Of a DNA stretch of 64,000 nt, positions 52,050 to 61,249 are shown piece after piece. A model generated the notes under the pieces. It was given only the letters and a program-made list of their open reading frames with translations. It was not told the DNA's origin and did not search any database. The number at the start of each line of letters is the position of its first letter. The stretch's first letter is position 1. Made by a program: the position numbers and the translations under genes. Origin of the DNA: SCUN01 sp964343975 (lineage in GTDB: Bacteria > Acidobacteriota > Vicinamibacteria > Vicinamibacterales > SCN-69-37); assembly GCA_964343975.1 (NCBI GenBank), contig CAYFLU010000001.1, positions 1-64,000 of the forward strand, in the 5' to 3' direction.

Positions 52050-52071
52050 TATACTGAACCACATGGTTCAG
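52050..52071 (+). promoter_or_regulatory. Leaderless promoter and palindromic operator of the ArsR-type gene
   Basis: TATACT (52050-52055) is followed by seven bases and the ATG at 52063. A seven-base inverted repeat CTGAACC-ACAT-GGTTCAG (52054-52060 and 52065-52071) straddles the start codon, so the encoded repressor could block transcription and initiation at once. Confidence 0.6.
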
Positions 52072-52428
52072 CATCAAGGCCCGGTGCTCGACGCCGCCTT
52101 TGCCGCGCTGGCCGACGCCACGCGCCGCGGCGTGCTCGAGCAGCTCGGCCGCAAGGATCTCTCGATCACCGACCTGGCCGCGAAGTTCGACATGACGCTC
52201 ACGGGCATGAAGAAGCACGTGGGCGTGCTCGAACGCGCCGGTCTCGTCTCAACGGAAAAGGTCGGGCGCGTACGCACCTGCACGCTCGGCGGACGACGGT
52301 TGGAAGAAGCGGTGGCGTGGATCGAGAAATTCCACGACCTCTGGAGCGCGCGCTTCGACGCGCTGGACACGGTCATTGAATCGCTTAAACGAGAGGAACG
52401 ACGCCATGGTCGAACGAAGCGGAAGTGA
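52063..52428 (+). CDS. ArsR-family winged-helix regulator
   Basis: 121 residues. Winged-helix pattern: VLDAAFAALADATRRGVLEQ, DLSITDLAAKFDMTLTGMKK and HVGVLERAGLVSTEKVGRVR. No metal-binding cysteine motif is visible, and the C-terminal helix (IEKFHDLWSARFDALDTVI) is of the type that pairs with AHSA1/SRPBCC proteins. It probably represses its own two-gene operon. The downstream AHSA1 gene overlaps it by 23 bases. Confidence 0.9.
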   Translation: MVQHQGPVLDAAFAALADATRRGVLEQLGRKDLSITDLAAKFDMTLTGMKKHVGVLERAGLVSTEKVGRVRTCTLGGRRLEEAVAWIEKFHDLWSARFDALDTVIESLKREERRHGRTKRK

Positions 52429-52909
52429 GCATACGCCGATGAAGCACCCCACCGTGGTTGAACGCGTGTCTGACCGCGAACTCGTGGTGACGCGCACGTT
52501 CAATGCCCCCGCGCGACTGGTGTTCGAGGCCTGGACCCGGCCCGAGCTGATGAAGCAGTGGTGGGTGCCGAAGTCGATGGGCATGACGCTGCTGTCGATC
52601 GACATGGACGTGCGCACGGGCGGGTCGTACCGCTTCGTGTTCCAGTTCGGCGAAGCGACCATGGCGTTCTTCGGGAGTTACCTCGAGGTGACGCCGCCCT
52701 CACGACTCGTCTGGACCAATGAAGAGAGTGGCGATCAGGCCTCGGTCACGACGGTGACGTTCGAGGAATCGCACGGCAAGACCGTGGTCGTGATGCGCGA
52801 TGTGTATCCGTCGAAGGAAGCCCTCGACGCCGCCGGCACCGGCGCGGCCGATGCCACGGTCGAGACGTTCGGTCAGCTCGACGAACTGCTGATCACACTG
52901 GGAGCGTAG
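52406..52909 (+). CDS. SRPBCC/AHSA1-family protein
   Basis: 167 residues. RELVVTRTFNAPARLVFEAW, TRPELMKQWWVPKSMGMTLL, GGSYRFVFQFGEATMAFFGS, YLEVTPPSRLVWTNEESGDQ and ETFGQLDELLITLG match the activator-of-Hsp90-ATPase-like START fold, a ligand-binding cavity protein. It is almost invariably encoded with an ArsR-type regulator as here. The ATG at 52406 has GAGAGGA seven bases upstream. Ligand unknown. Confidence 0.92.
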   Translation: MVERSGSEHTPMKHPTVVERVSDRELVVTRTFNAPARLVFEAWTRPELMKQWWVPKSMGMTLLSIDMDVRTGGSYRFVFQFGEATMAFFGSYLEVTPPSRLVWTNEESGDQASVTTVTFEESHGKTVVVMRDVYPSKEALDAAGTGAADATVETFGQLDELLITLGA

Positions 52910-52941
52910 GATGCACGCCCTTCAGCGTGATTCCACGCAGC

Positions 52942-53127
52942 CTACTTTTCGCCTTCCTGTGCGTAGACAGCTTTCACCAGCGCCTGGGCGTCGGCCAGGG
53001 AGATCTTCATCCGGTAGACAAGATACTCGGCGGGGCTGAGGCTCGCGCGTTCCATGCCGGCTTCGTCGTCCATCCAGCGCTTGGCCGCCAGCAGTTGGGT
53101 TCGGTTCTGGGTAATCGGTTCCGTCAT
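52942..53127 (-). CDS. Small hypothetical protein
   Basis: 61 residues from the ATG at 53127, which has AGGAA upstream. The sequence MTEPITQNRTQLLAAKRWMD then GMERASLSPAEYLVYRMKIS and ADAQALVKAVYAQEGEK is helical and soluble. Family unknown. An ATG 42 bases further upstream is possible but would start inside the repeat region. Confidence 0.5.
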   Translation of the reverse strand: MTEPITQNRTQLLAAKRWMDDEAGMERASLSPAEYLVYRMKISLADAQALVKAVYAQEGEK

Positions 53128-53188
53128 CTCAGGGTTCCTCCGGCGCGTTCGATTTACGGCACCGAACACTCGGTGATTAGTATCGCTC

Positions 53189-53334
53189 GGACGCAGGGAT
53201 TCGGTCCGTCAGCCGAGGCGAAGCCGAAGGCTGACTGACCCCGCAAGCCGGGCGGCACAGCCGATCGAAAATTGGTAGAACAGCCGATCGAGCGAACCGA
53301 AGGTGAGTGAGATTGGCTGGGACGCAGGGATTCG
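53189..53334. repeat. Duplicated tRNA 3'-end segment and internal repeats
   Basis: The 15-base word GGACGCAGGGATTCG, which is the T-arm/acceptor end of the adjacent tRNA-Gln read on the plus strand, occurs at 53189-53203 and in the tRNA at 53320-53334 (131 bases apart). A 12-base word ACAGCCGATCGA also repeats within the gap (53257-53268 and 53280-53291). The pattern resembles the scar of an integrated and lost element, or duplication by replication slippage. Confidence 0.5.
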
Positions 53335-53387
53335 AACCCCAATAACCTGCTCCAGAGGCAGGTGTCCTACCGTTGAACGACGTCCCA
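53314..53387 (-). tRNA. tRNA-Gln (anticodon CTG)
   Basis: Cloverleaf read by eye on the minus strand: 7-bp acceptor stem TGGGACG/CGTCCCA (53381-53387 with 53318-53324), discriminator G, and CCA encoded at 53314-53316. The anticodon stem CCTGC/GCAGG encloses the loop CTCTGGA, giving anticodon CTG. The T-arm has GGGG-TTCGAAT-CCC-type pairing with a TTCGAAT loop. Total length 74 with CCA, usual for tRNA-Gln. Confidence 0.95.
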
Positions 53388-53440
53388 GCGAGGACAACGG
53401 GTCGTAACTGGAACTTTTAGGATAGCAGTACCGCTCGCCG

Positions 53441-55626
53441 TTAGTCGAGTTCCTTCATCGGAAGCTCGGCATAGTGCTTTTCGATGCAGTCCGGGCAGAA
53501 CCCGTGGCTGAAATCGGCCTCGCTGTGCTGGCTGATGTAGTCCTCGATCCGGGTCCAGTAGCCCTGGTCGTCGCGGACCTTCTTGCAGTGGGCGCAGATC
53601 GGGAGCAACCCCCGGAGGATCTTGGCGCTCGACATGGCCTCTGCCACGGCCGCCTCGAGCTTCCGGGCCCGGCTCCGCAGCCGGGCCGTGCGCCACCGCA
53701 CGAGCGCCGCCACCGCCATCACGAGCAGCACGAGCGACACCGTGCGGGCCCACCAGGTCTCGTACCAGCGCGGCTCCACGATCACCGCCGCCGTCAGCGG
53801 CTCCGTCCAGTCGCTCGTCGTCGGCCGCTGCAGCCGCGCCGCCACCTGCACCGTGTAGGTGCCGGGGCCGAGGTTCTCGATCTGCATGTCGGAAGTCATC
53901 TGTGGATCGCTCCACGCCGACGACAGCTCGAGCACGCGCGTGCGGTACTCGATCTCCACCGGCCGTGGCCACGGCGCACTCCACTGCAACCGCAGGCGGC
54001 GATTGGTCGACGGCACATGGATCCCGCCGGCGCCCATCGGCGATCGCCAGAACAGCCGCAGCGGCGCCTGCGGCTGCGGCGGCATCTTCGGGTTGAACGC
54101 GGCCAGGCCCGACATCGTGCCGACCAGCACTTCACCCGACGGCCGCACGAGCAGGCCGAACGTGTTGCACTCCTCGGAGATCAGCGCGTTGCTCGCATCG
54201 AACAACCGCCACACGCCATCCACGAGATGCCCGACACCGGCCGAGCCGCCGACCCACACCGAGGCGTCCGGCGCGAAGGCGATCGAATACACGATGTGTC
54301 CCGGGAGGCCCGCGTCGGGCGTGATGGCCCGCCACGAGCTGCCGTCGAAAATCGCAATGCCACCGGTCGCGCCCACCCACACTTCATTGCCGCGAAGATC
54401 GCGAAGCGCGCGGCGGCCCAGATCACGCCGGGTTCGGGTTCGATCGCAAAGCGCACATCTTCCGTGATGCCCTGCTCGCGCCCGTACGCGGCCATCGTCT
54501 TGCCGTCCCACCGCCACACGCCGCGGTTGAACACGGCAGCCACGAAGCCGCCGTCGGCCGTCGGGCGCACGCTGAACGTGATGGGCGGATCGACGTCGCC
54601 GGGCGCGCGCCAGAAGGTGCGGTGGGTCCACGCTTCGCCGAGCCACTGCTGCAAGCCCGAGCCGTTGAAGCCGAACCACACGCCGCCGGTGGCGTCGCCC
54701 GCGATGGCCGTAATGGCCGAGGTCTTCAGGCCGACTTCCGGTGTCCAGCGTTCGAAGGGCGTCGTCTCGTTGCCGAATGCCGCGCGCCCGTTGTCGCCAC
54801 CGGCCCAGATGCGGCCGCGGCGATCTTCGGCAATCGCGCGGATGCGGCCCGCGTCCCACTCGGGGATCGCGAAACTCTGCCAGCCGGTGTCGGGCTGCCA
54901 GCTGTGAAGCCGTCCGTCTTCGCCACCGGCCCACACGCGCCCACTCGACGCCACGATCACGGTCGTGAGCGCGGCGGCCGGCCGGTCGCCGAGCGGTCCG
55001 GCGATCGCGCCGTTGGCGACGCGCACCAGCCCAGTGCGGCCCGCCGCGACGACGTTGCCGTCGTTCAGGGTGGCCAGCGCGCGGAATTCGGTGGCGTCGG
55101 CATCGCCGGCCAGTTCCTTCCACTCGGTGGCGCCCGCCGCGCGCCAATAGAGCACGCCACGCCGGTCGAGCGCGACGAGATTGGCGCCGCCGTCTTCGGA
55201 GATGTAGGTGAACTCGGTGGGCGTCGGCGAGAACGTCCACTGCTGACCGATCAATGTGTACAGCCCGGCGGTGGCCGACACGTACACGCCGCCGGCACGA
55301 CGATCGATCACGCGCAGGCTCGAGCCGTCGCCCGGGCCGTTCGGATCGGTCACGCGTTCGACCTGCCCATGTTCGACGCGCGCCACGCCGGTGAACGTGG
55401 CGATCCATACCGTGCCTTCGATGTCGGTGTGCAACGACACGACGGTCGACGCGGGCAGACCGGTGTTGCCTGGGCCCTTGGCAAACGAACGAAACGCGCG
55501 CGAGGGCAGCGGCAACGACTCGGCCGCGGTGTGCGTGGCGACAAGGAGGCCGGCGAGCACCACCAGCGCGGCTGATCTGATCAGAGAGGGGATCTTCACT
55601 CGGGTGTTGCGCTTATCATGCCTCAT
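53441..55626 (-). CDS. Two-component-regulator propeller sensor with C-terminal zinc-ribbon-like motif (frameshifted)
   Basis: Two overlapping frames together encode about 728 residues: signal peptide (SLIRSAALVVLAGLLVATHT), propeller repeats (VVSLHTDIEGTVWIATFTGV; DDRRGRIWAGGDNG-like blades), a Y_Y_Y domain (QIENLGPGTYTVQVAARLQR), one membrane helix (VSLVLLVMAVAALVRW) and a cytoplasmic tail LPICAHCKKVRDDQGYWTRI ... FCPDCIEKHY with four cysteines in CxxC pairs. The frame switches near 54400-54416 in a GC-rich run; the total length is one base short. The start may be ATG 55626, overlapping dsbD, or GTG 55599. A sequencing error or pseudogene. Confidence 0.75.
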
Positions 55627-57508
55627 GCACGCGAGTTTGCCGAAGTGGGTCTGTGCGACTGCGGCCGCAGTCGCATTCAACTTTGTTATCGGCGCGTCGG
55701 CATCCGCGCAAACGCCGGTGCATTGGTCGATGAAGATCGCGCCATCCGGCGATGCCAAGCCCGGAAGCACGGTTACCGCAACTGCAGCGGCAGAGATCGA
55801 ACCGGGCTGGCACGTGTATGCGCTCACGCAGGGCCCGGGCGGTCCGCGCGCGCTCGAAGTCACGGTGCAGAAGTCGCCGGTCTTCACCGTCGCCGGCAAG
55901 ATCACGGGCAGCGCGTCGAAGAAGGCGTTCGATCCCAACTTCAACATGGAAACCGAGTTTCACGAAGACTCGGTCGCGATCACGATCCCGCTCACGATCG
56001 CGAAGACGGCGCCCGGCGGCAAGGCGACGCTGAAGGTCGACGTCACCTTTCAGACCTGCAACGAACGGATGTGTCTGCCGCCGGCGACCGAGACGCTGAC
56101 GGCGTCGGTGACGGTGCCCGGCGGATCTCCGGCTGCCGCTGCGGCGGAGCCTGAGCCCACGCCACCGCCGGCGCCGGTCGCCGCCGCTCCCACGGCCGCC
56201 GCGCCGCGCAAGATCGTCGACATGGCGGCGGCCTCTGCCGAGGCATCGTCGTTCTCGTCGTACCTCGCGCTGGCGGCGGTGATGGGGTTTCTGTCGCTCC
56301 TCACGCCGTGCGTGTTTCCGATGGTGCCGATCACGGTGTCGTACTTCACGGCACGCGCCGGGCGTACCAAGAAGGAAGCACTTGTGCAGGCGCTCGTGTA
56401 CGGCGCGGGCATCGTGCTCACGTTCTCGGCCGTGGGGCTCGCGCTCGCGATTTTTCTCGGCGCCTCCGGCTTGAATCAGTTCGCGGCGAATCCGTGGGTG
56501 AACCTCGGCATCACGGCGATCTTCCTCGGCTTCGCGATGAGCCTCTTCGGCACGGTGAACATCGCGCTGCCGTCGTGGCTCGTGACGAAGGCCGTCAGCG
56601 CCGAGCAGGGCAAGAGCAATCTGATCGGCACGTTGCTCATGGGCTTTGCGTTCACGCTCACGTCGTTCACGTGCACGGCGCCGTTCATCGGCTCGCTGCT
56701 CGTCGTCGCCGCCACCGGCAACTGGCAGTGGCCGCTCGCCGGCATGCTCGCGTTCTCGAGCGTGTTCGCGTTGCCGTTCGTGATTCTGGCCGTGGTGCCG
56801 CAGCGGCTCGCGTCGCTGCCGCGCTCGGGCATGTGGCTCGCTGAAGTGAAGGCCGCGATGGGCCTGCTCGAGATCGCCGCGGCGATGAAGTTCCTGTCGA
56901 ACGCCGACCTCGTGTGGCACTGGGGCATCTTCACGCGCACGGTGGTGCTCGTCAGCTGGGTGCTCGTGGCCCTCGCGTTGATGTGGCAGTTCCTGCGCGG
57001 CAAGCGCACCGCCGCGCGGATGGTCCTGGCCGCGGCGTCGCTCGTGCTGGCCGTGTGGCTCGGCAACGGCGCGCGCGGCGCGCGCATGGGCGAGCTCGAG
57101 GCCTTCCTGCCCCCGGCTGAAGCGACCGTCCTCGCCGCCGGAAAAGAGCCTGAATGGATCGTGAACAGCTATGACGAGGCCCTGAAAGTGGCTCGTCAGC
57201 AGGGCAAGCCGGTCTTGGTAGACTTCACCGGGTACACCTGCACGAACTGCCGCTGGATGGAGGCCAACATGTTCCCGCGTCCCGAGGTCGCCGTTGAACT
57301 GGCGCGGTACGTGCGCGTGCGCCTCTACACGGACGGCCAGGGTGAACCGTACGTGGGCTTCCAGAAGATGCAGCGCGAGACCTATGGCACAGTCGCGCTG
57401 CCGTACTACGCCGCGCTCGATCCGTCCGGTACGCCGAAGGTGGCGTTCGGCGGCCTCACGCGCAACTCTGCTGAATACGTCGCGTTTCTCCGCAAGGGTC
57501 TCGAATAA
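55625..57508 (+). CDS. dsbD: Thiol:disulfide interchange protein DsbD
   Basis: 627 residues. Signal peptide; N-terminal periplasmic domain with CNERMCLPP; eight-helix membrane core with the conserved cysteines in LTPCVFPMVPITVSYFTARA and SFTCTAPFIGSLLVVAATGN; and a C-terminal thioredoxin domain with GYTCTNCRWMEANMFP. DsbD moves electrons from cytosolic thioredoxin to periplasmic reductases. TATCAT lies five bases before the ATG (55614-55619). The start overlaps the start of the divergent sensor gene, and the TlpA-like gene follows 15 bases on. Confidence 0.95.
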   Translation: MHASLPKWVCATAAAVAFNFVIGASASAQTPVHWSMKIAPSGDAKPGSTVTATAAAEIEPGWHVYALTQGPGGPRALEVTVQKSPVFTVAGKITGSASKKAFDPNFNMETEFHEDSVAITIPLTIAKTAPGGKATLKVDVTFQTCNERMCLPPATETLTASVTVPGGSPAAAAAEPEPTPPPAPVAAAPTAAAPRKIVDMAAASAEASSFSSYLALAAVMGFLSLLTPCVFPMVPITVSYFTARAGRTKKEALVQALVYGAGIVLTFSAVGLALAIFLGASGLNQFAANPWVNLGITAIFLGFAMSLFGTVNIALPSWLVTKAVSAEQGKSNLIGTLLMGFAFTLTSFTCTAPFIGSLLVVAATGNWQWPLAGMLAFSSVFALPFVILAVVPQRLASLPRSGMWLAEVKAAMGLLEIAAAMKFLSNADLVWHWGIFTRTVVLVSWVLVALALMWQFLRGKRTAARMVLAAASLVLAVWLGNGARGARMGELEAFLPPAEATVLAAGKEPEWIVNSYDEALKVARQQGKPVLVDFTGYTCTNCRWMEANMFPRPEVAVELARYVRVRLYTDGQGEPYVGFQKMQRETYGTVALPYYAALDPSGTPKVAFGGLTRNSAEYVAFLRKGLE

Positions 57509-57523
57509 GGAAAGGACACTGTG

Positions 57524-58873
57524 ATGTTGTTGTCACTGCTCGTCTCGCTCGCGCTCCTCGCGCTGCCGCAAACGCCGGCGCAAACCCCACTCGCCTTCCC
57601 GGCGCCCACCGCGACGACTGCGTCCGGCTGTCAGGCAGAGATCAAGACGTTCGTCGACAAGGAGAACGCCGCGGCCGGCATCACCGGCGCGCCGCTCACC
57701 GCCGCCGACCGCGACAAGATCACGCAGATGCAGCGCATCAACACGGCCAAGCTCGCGATGACCAAGGCCTGCGCCGCGAAGCTCGACGCGAAGACGGTGG
57801 CCGACGCGGATCTCTCGGCAGCGCTCCAGCTCTTCGCCGACGCGAACCTGATGGACGCGACACAGCAGGTCCTCACGCGCGCGCTGGCCGTGAAGAGCAC
57901 GCCGGCGGCCCGCGCGGCGCTCCTCGCCGTCGCGATCCCCATCGAGCGTCGTCTCGCACCGGCCAACACCGACCGCGTGTGGCGCGTCGCCAACCTGTAT
58001 CCGACGATGGAGAAGCACGCGGATGAACTGGACGCCAACACGGCGGCCACGTTCGAGCAGAAGTGGGGCGTGCACACGTACCTCGAGTCGATCTATCGCG
58101 GCGACGACATCGACGCGGGCATCATCAAGCACGGCCAGTGGATCGTGGCGCAGGGCGATGCGTGCGCGCCGCAGGATCGCGCCAAGCTCGGCCGTCAGGT
58201 CGTGTCGGCGCACGTGAACATGGCCGAGGCCTACGCCGGTCAGAACATGAACGACAAGGCGCTGCAGCTGCTCGGCGACGCCACGAAGAAGTGGGGCGAC
58301 ATCGCCGGCACGGCCGACACGGTCGCGCCGACACTCGCGCGCTACAAGCTCGTCGGCACGAAGGGCGCGGCGATCACGGCGCCGACCTGGTTCAACGGCC
58401 CGGCGTCCAAGTCGCTTGATCTCGCGGCCGGCAAGGTCACGCTCCTCGAGTTCACGGCGCACTGGTGCGGGCCGTGCCGCGAGAGCTACCCCGGCATCAA
58501 CCGTCTCCGCGCGAAGTACGGTCCGCAGGGGTTCCAGGTGGCGCTCGCCACGCGCTTCTGGGGCTACTTCGGCAGCGACCGCAATCTCTCGACCGACGCG
58601 GAACTCGCGAAGGACAAGACGTACTTCGCCGAGCACGAGATGTCCGACGTGCCGGTGGCCATCGGACCGCAGGTCAACGCGAAGGTCGTCAACGGCAAGG
58701 TGGTCTACGAGCCGCAGAAGGATCCGAACGACGTCGCGTACGAGGTCGGCGGCATCCCGCAGATCCAGCTCATCGACAAGCACGGCGTGATCCGCCTGAT
58801 CATGGTCGGCTACGACAACGCGAACGAGGCGAAGCTCTCGAAGGTGATCGAAGCGCTGCTCGCTGAAAAGTAG
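57524..58873 (+). CDS. Exported TlpA-like thioredoxin protein with N-terminal helical domain
   Basis: 449 residues from the ATG at 57524 (a GTG lies just before it) with an AAGGA ribosome-binding site. Signal peptide (LLSLLVSLALLALPQTPAQT), about 250 mostly helical residues, then a TlpA domain: KVTLLEFTAHWCGPCRESYP (WCGPC), NRLRAKYGPQGFQVALATRF and GGIPQIQLIDKHGVIRLIMV. It is the probable reduction client or partner of DsbD encoded upstream. The end includes an FFGSDRNL-like insert common to acidobacterial relatives (YFGSDRNLSTDAELAKDKTY). Confidence 0.88.
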   Translation: MLLSLLVSLALLALPQTPAQTPLAFPAPTATTASGCQAEIKTFVDKENAAAGITGAPLTAADRDKITQMQRINTAKLAMTKACAAKLDAKTVADADLSAALQLFADANLMDATQQVLTRALAVKSTPAARAALLAVAIPIERRLAPANTDRVWRVANLYPTMEKHADELDANTAATFEQKWGVHTYLESIYRGDDIDAGIIKHGQWIVAQGDACAPQDRAKLGRQVVSAHVNMAEAYAGQNMNDKALQLLGDATKKWGDIAGTADTVAPTLARYKLVGTKGAAITAPTWFNGPASKSLDLAAGKVTLLEFTAHWCGPCRESYPGINRLRAKYGPQGFQVALATRFWGYFGSDRNLSTDAELAKDKTYFAEHEMSDVPVAIGPQVNAKVVNGKVVYEPQKDPNDVAYEVGGIPQIQLIDKHGVIRLIMVGYDNANEAKLSKVIEALLAEK

Positions 58874-58880
58874 CCGCGTC

Positions 58881-59645
58881 GTGATCCGCACGGAGCAACT
58901 CTCCCGCAGCTACGGGAGCAAACAGGCCCTCATTGAACTCTCGCTCACGGTTGAACCCGGCGAGATCCTCGGATTTCTCGGCCCCAACGGGGCCGGGAAA
59001 TCCACCACCGTCAAGATCCTCACCGGCATGATCCAGCCCGATGCGGGCCGCGCCACCGTGGCCGGCTTCGACGTCGTGGCGCAGCCGATGGAAGTGAAGA
59101 AGCGCATCGGCTACGTGCCGGAAACCGCGGCGCTCTACGACGGCCTCACGGGCGGCGAGTACCTCGAGCTGATCGGCTGCCTCTACCACCTCGACGCGAA
59201 GGTCGCCACCGCGCGCCGGCACGAGCTGCTGGAACTCTTCGGCCTGCTCGGCAACGTCAACGACCGCATGAGCGAGTACTCGAAGGGCATGCGGCAGAAA
59301 GTGGCGATCATCGCCGCGATGATGCACCGCCCCGAGGTGCTCATCATGGACGAGCCGCTCGACGGCCTCGACGCGAACGCCGCGATGATCGTGAAGGAAC
59401 TCCTGCGGCAAACGGCTGCCCAAGGGAAGACCGTCCTCTTCTGCTCCCACATCCTCGACGTCGTCGATCGCATGTGCACGAAGATCGTCGTGATCAACAA
59501 GGGCCGGCTCGTCGCGAGCGGCACGTCGGACGAACTCAAGCACAACACCGGCGAAGCCACGCTCGAGGCGGCGTTCGGCAAGTTGACCGGCGGTCTCGAT
59601 GTGGGCCGCGTGGCCGCCGAGTTCCTGTCGGCGCTCGAGAAATGA
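58881..59645 (+). CDS. ABC transporter ATP-binding protein
   Basis: 254 residues, GTG start. Walker A GPNGAGKSTTVKIL, signature EYSKGMRQKVAIIAAMMHRP, Walker B EVLIMDEPLDGLDANAAMIV and H-loop LFCSHILDVV. The QRIGYVPETAALYDGLTGGE region is typical of CcmA/NatA-like exporters. Works with the permease downstream, whose ATG overlaps its stop (ATGA). Seven bases separate it from the TlpA-like gene. Confidence 0.95.
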   Translation: MIRTEQLSRSYGSKQALIELSLTVEPGEILGFLGPNGAGKSTTVKILTGMIQPDAGRATVAGFDVVAQPMEVKKRIGYVPETAALYDGLTGGEYLELIGCLYHLDAKVATARRHELLELFGLLGNVNDRMSEYSKGMRQKVAIIAAMMHRPEVLIMDEPLDGLDANAAMIVKELLRQTAAQGKTVLFCSHILDVVDRMCTKIVVINKGRLVASGTSDELKHNTGEATLEAAFGKLTGGLDVGRVAAEFLSALEK

Positions 59646-61249
59646 AGCCGTTCTTCGTCGCCCTGGGCGTGGACTACGACCAGTGGCTGGCGCTCACGAA
59701 GGCACTGCTGAAGCGCGACTTCCGCACGCGCTCGGTCGCCGTCGGCAACCGGGGCGGCCGCGAAGCGGTGGGGGCGCGCGCGTTCTTCTCGCAGTTTCTC
59801 CTCTACTCGGTGTTCGGCGCGCTGCTCTCGGGCGCCATCGTCTTCAGCAAAGACCTGTTCTTCATCGGCGTCGTGATGAGCGCGTACGTGATGTTCATGG
59901 TCGGCACGGCGGTGCTGCTCGACCATTCGAGCGCGCTTACGGCCGCCGACGACTTCGCGGTGCTCGGCTTCCGTCCGATCACGTCCCGCACGTATTTCGC
60001 GGTGCGGCTCACGAACGTGCTGAGCTACACGCTGCTCATGACCACGCTCGTCGCCTATATCCCGGTCGGCGCGCTGTTCATCAAGCACGGCTGGGCCGCC
60101 GGCGTGGCCGGGCTCGGCGCGCTCTACGGCACGTCGCTCAGCATCGCGTTCGCATTGCTCATTTCCTACGCGGGCCTGCAGCGGCTCGTCGGCGCGCAGC
60201 GGCTGAAGTCCGTGCTGTCGTACGTGCAGCTCCTCATGAGCTTCGGCGTGTACGGCGGCTACTTCCTGATCTCGAAACTTGTATCAAAAACCTTCATCGC
60301 GAACTTCACACTGCCGAAGACCTGGTGGCTGCTGTGCCTGCCGCCGGCGTGGTTTGCGAGCTACTTCGACATTGCCGCGGGCCACATCGCGGCATCAACG
60401 CTCCTGCCGGCCGGCGTGTCGGTGGCGCTCCTCGTCGGCATGACGATCGCGCTCACCGGCAAGCTCTCGTCGGGCTTTGCGGACCGCCTCGGTGAATCCG
60501 CCGTGGCCGCGCGCTCGTCATCCACACCCGCGCGCCCGAGCCGCGCGGGCTGGCTCTTCCGCGCCGGTGAGAACCGCGCGATGGCGCTCCTCATCCGCAG
60601 CCAGTTCCGCAACGATCAGAAATTCCGGATGGGCGTGCTCACGATCATCCCGCTCACGGTGCTCTACATCTTCCAGGGCGTGAGCGAACACGGCGGGCTC
60701 GACGGCCGCGTGGGCCGCGAGTATCTGCTCGTCGGATTCGCGATCATGATGTTCCCGGCGATGCTGAAGATGCAGCTCACACGCAGCGACGCCTATCGCG
60801 CGTCGTGGATCTTCTTTGCGGCGCCGGTGAATCGCGCGAATCTCATTCGCGCCTCCAAGAACGTCGTCGTCGCGATGTTCCTGCTGCCCTATCTGTTGTT
60901 CGTGACGGTGGCGATGGCGTGGGCGACGCACGACCCGGCTGGATCGATCGTGCGGATCGGGCTCATGGGCCTCATCAGCCATCTCACACTCCAGATCACG
61001 ATCTTGATGGATCCGGAGCTGCCGTTCGCCAAGCCGACGGACAAGAACCGCAGCTCGAGCATCTTCCTGCTCATGGCCGGCATCGGCATCGTGAACATGC
61101 TGATTGTGGTGTTCGGCGAGCGCGTCTTTGCCAGCGCCCTGACGGTGGGGCTCACCGCCGGCGCGCTGGTGGTGCTCAGCGCGTTCGTGGAATTGCTCAA
61201 CAAAGCGCGCATCGACGAGCAGGCGCGCAAGCTGGAGTTTCTGGGATGA
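59642..61249 (+). CDS. ABC transporter permease, large two-part membrane protein
   Basis: 535 residues with about twelve hydrophobic segments in two halves joined by a charged linker near residue 290 (AARSSSTPARPSRAGWLFRA). Examples: FLLYSVFGALLSGAIVFSKD, FIGVVMSAYVMFMVGTAVLL, IAFALLISYAGLQRLVG and LLVGFAIMMFPAMLKM. It is the membrane partner of the ATP-binding protein encoded just upstream; the cargo is unknown. Its stop overlaps the start of the GMC small subunit (ATGA). Confidence 0.85.
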   Translation: MKPFFVALGVDYDQWLALTKALLKRDFRTRSVAVGNRGGREAVGARAFFSQFLLYSVFGALLSGAIVFSKDLFFIGVVMSAYVMFMVGTAVLLDHSSALTAADDFAVLGFRPITSRTYFAVRLTNVLSYTLLMTTLVAYIPVGALFIKHGWAAGVAGLGALYGTSLSIAFALLISYAGLQRLVGAQRLKSVLSYVQLLMSFGVYGGYFLISKLVSKTFIANFTLPKTWWLLCLPPAWFASYFDIAAGHIAASTLLPAGVSVALLVGMTIALTGKLSSGFADRLGESAVAARSSSTPARPSRAGWLFRAGENRAMALLIRSQFRNDQKFRMGVLTIIPLTVLYIFQGVSEHGGLDGRVGREYLLVGFAIMMFPAMLKMQLTRSDAYRASWIFFAAPVNRANLIRASKNVVVAMFLLPYLLFVTVAMAWATHDPAGSIVRIGLMGLISHLTLQITILMDPELPFAKPTDKNRSSSIFLLMAGIGIVNMLIVVFGERVFASALTVGLTAGALVVLSAFVELLNKARIDEQARKLEFLG

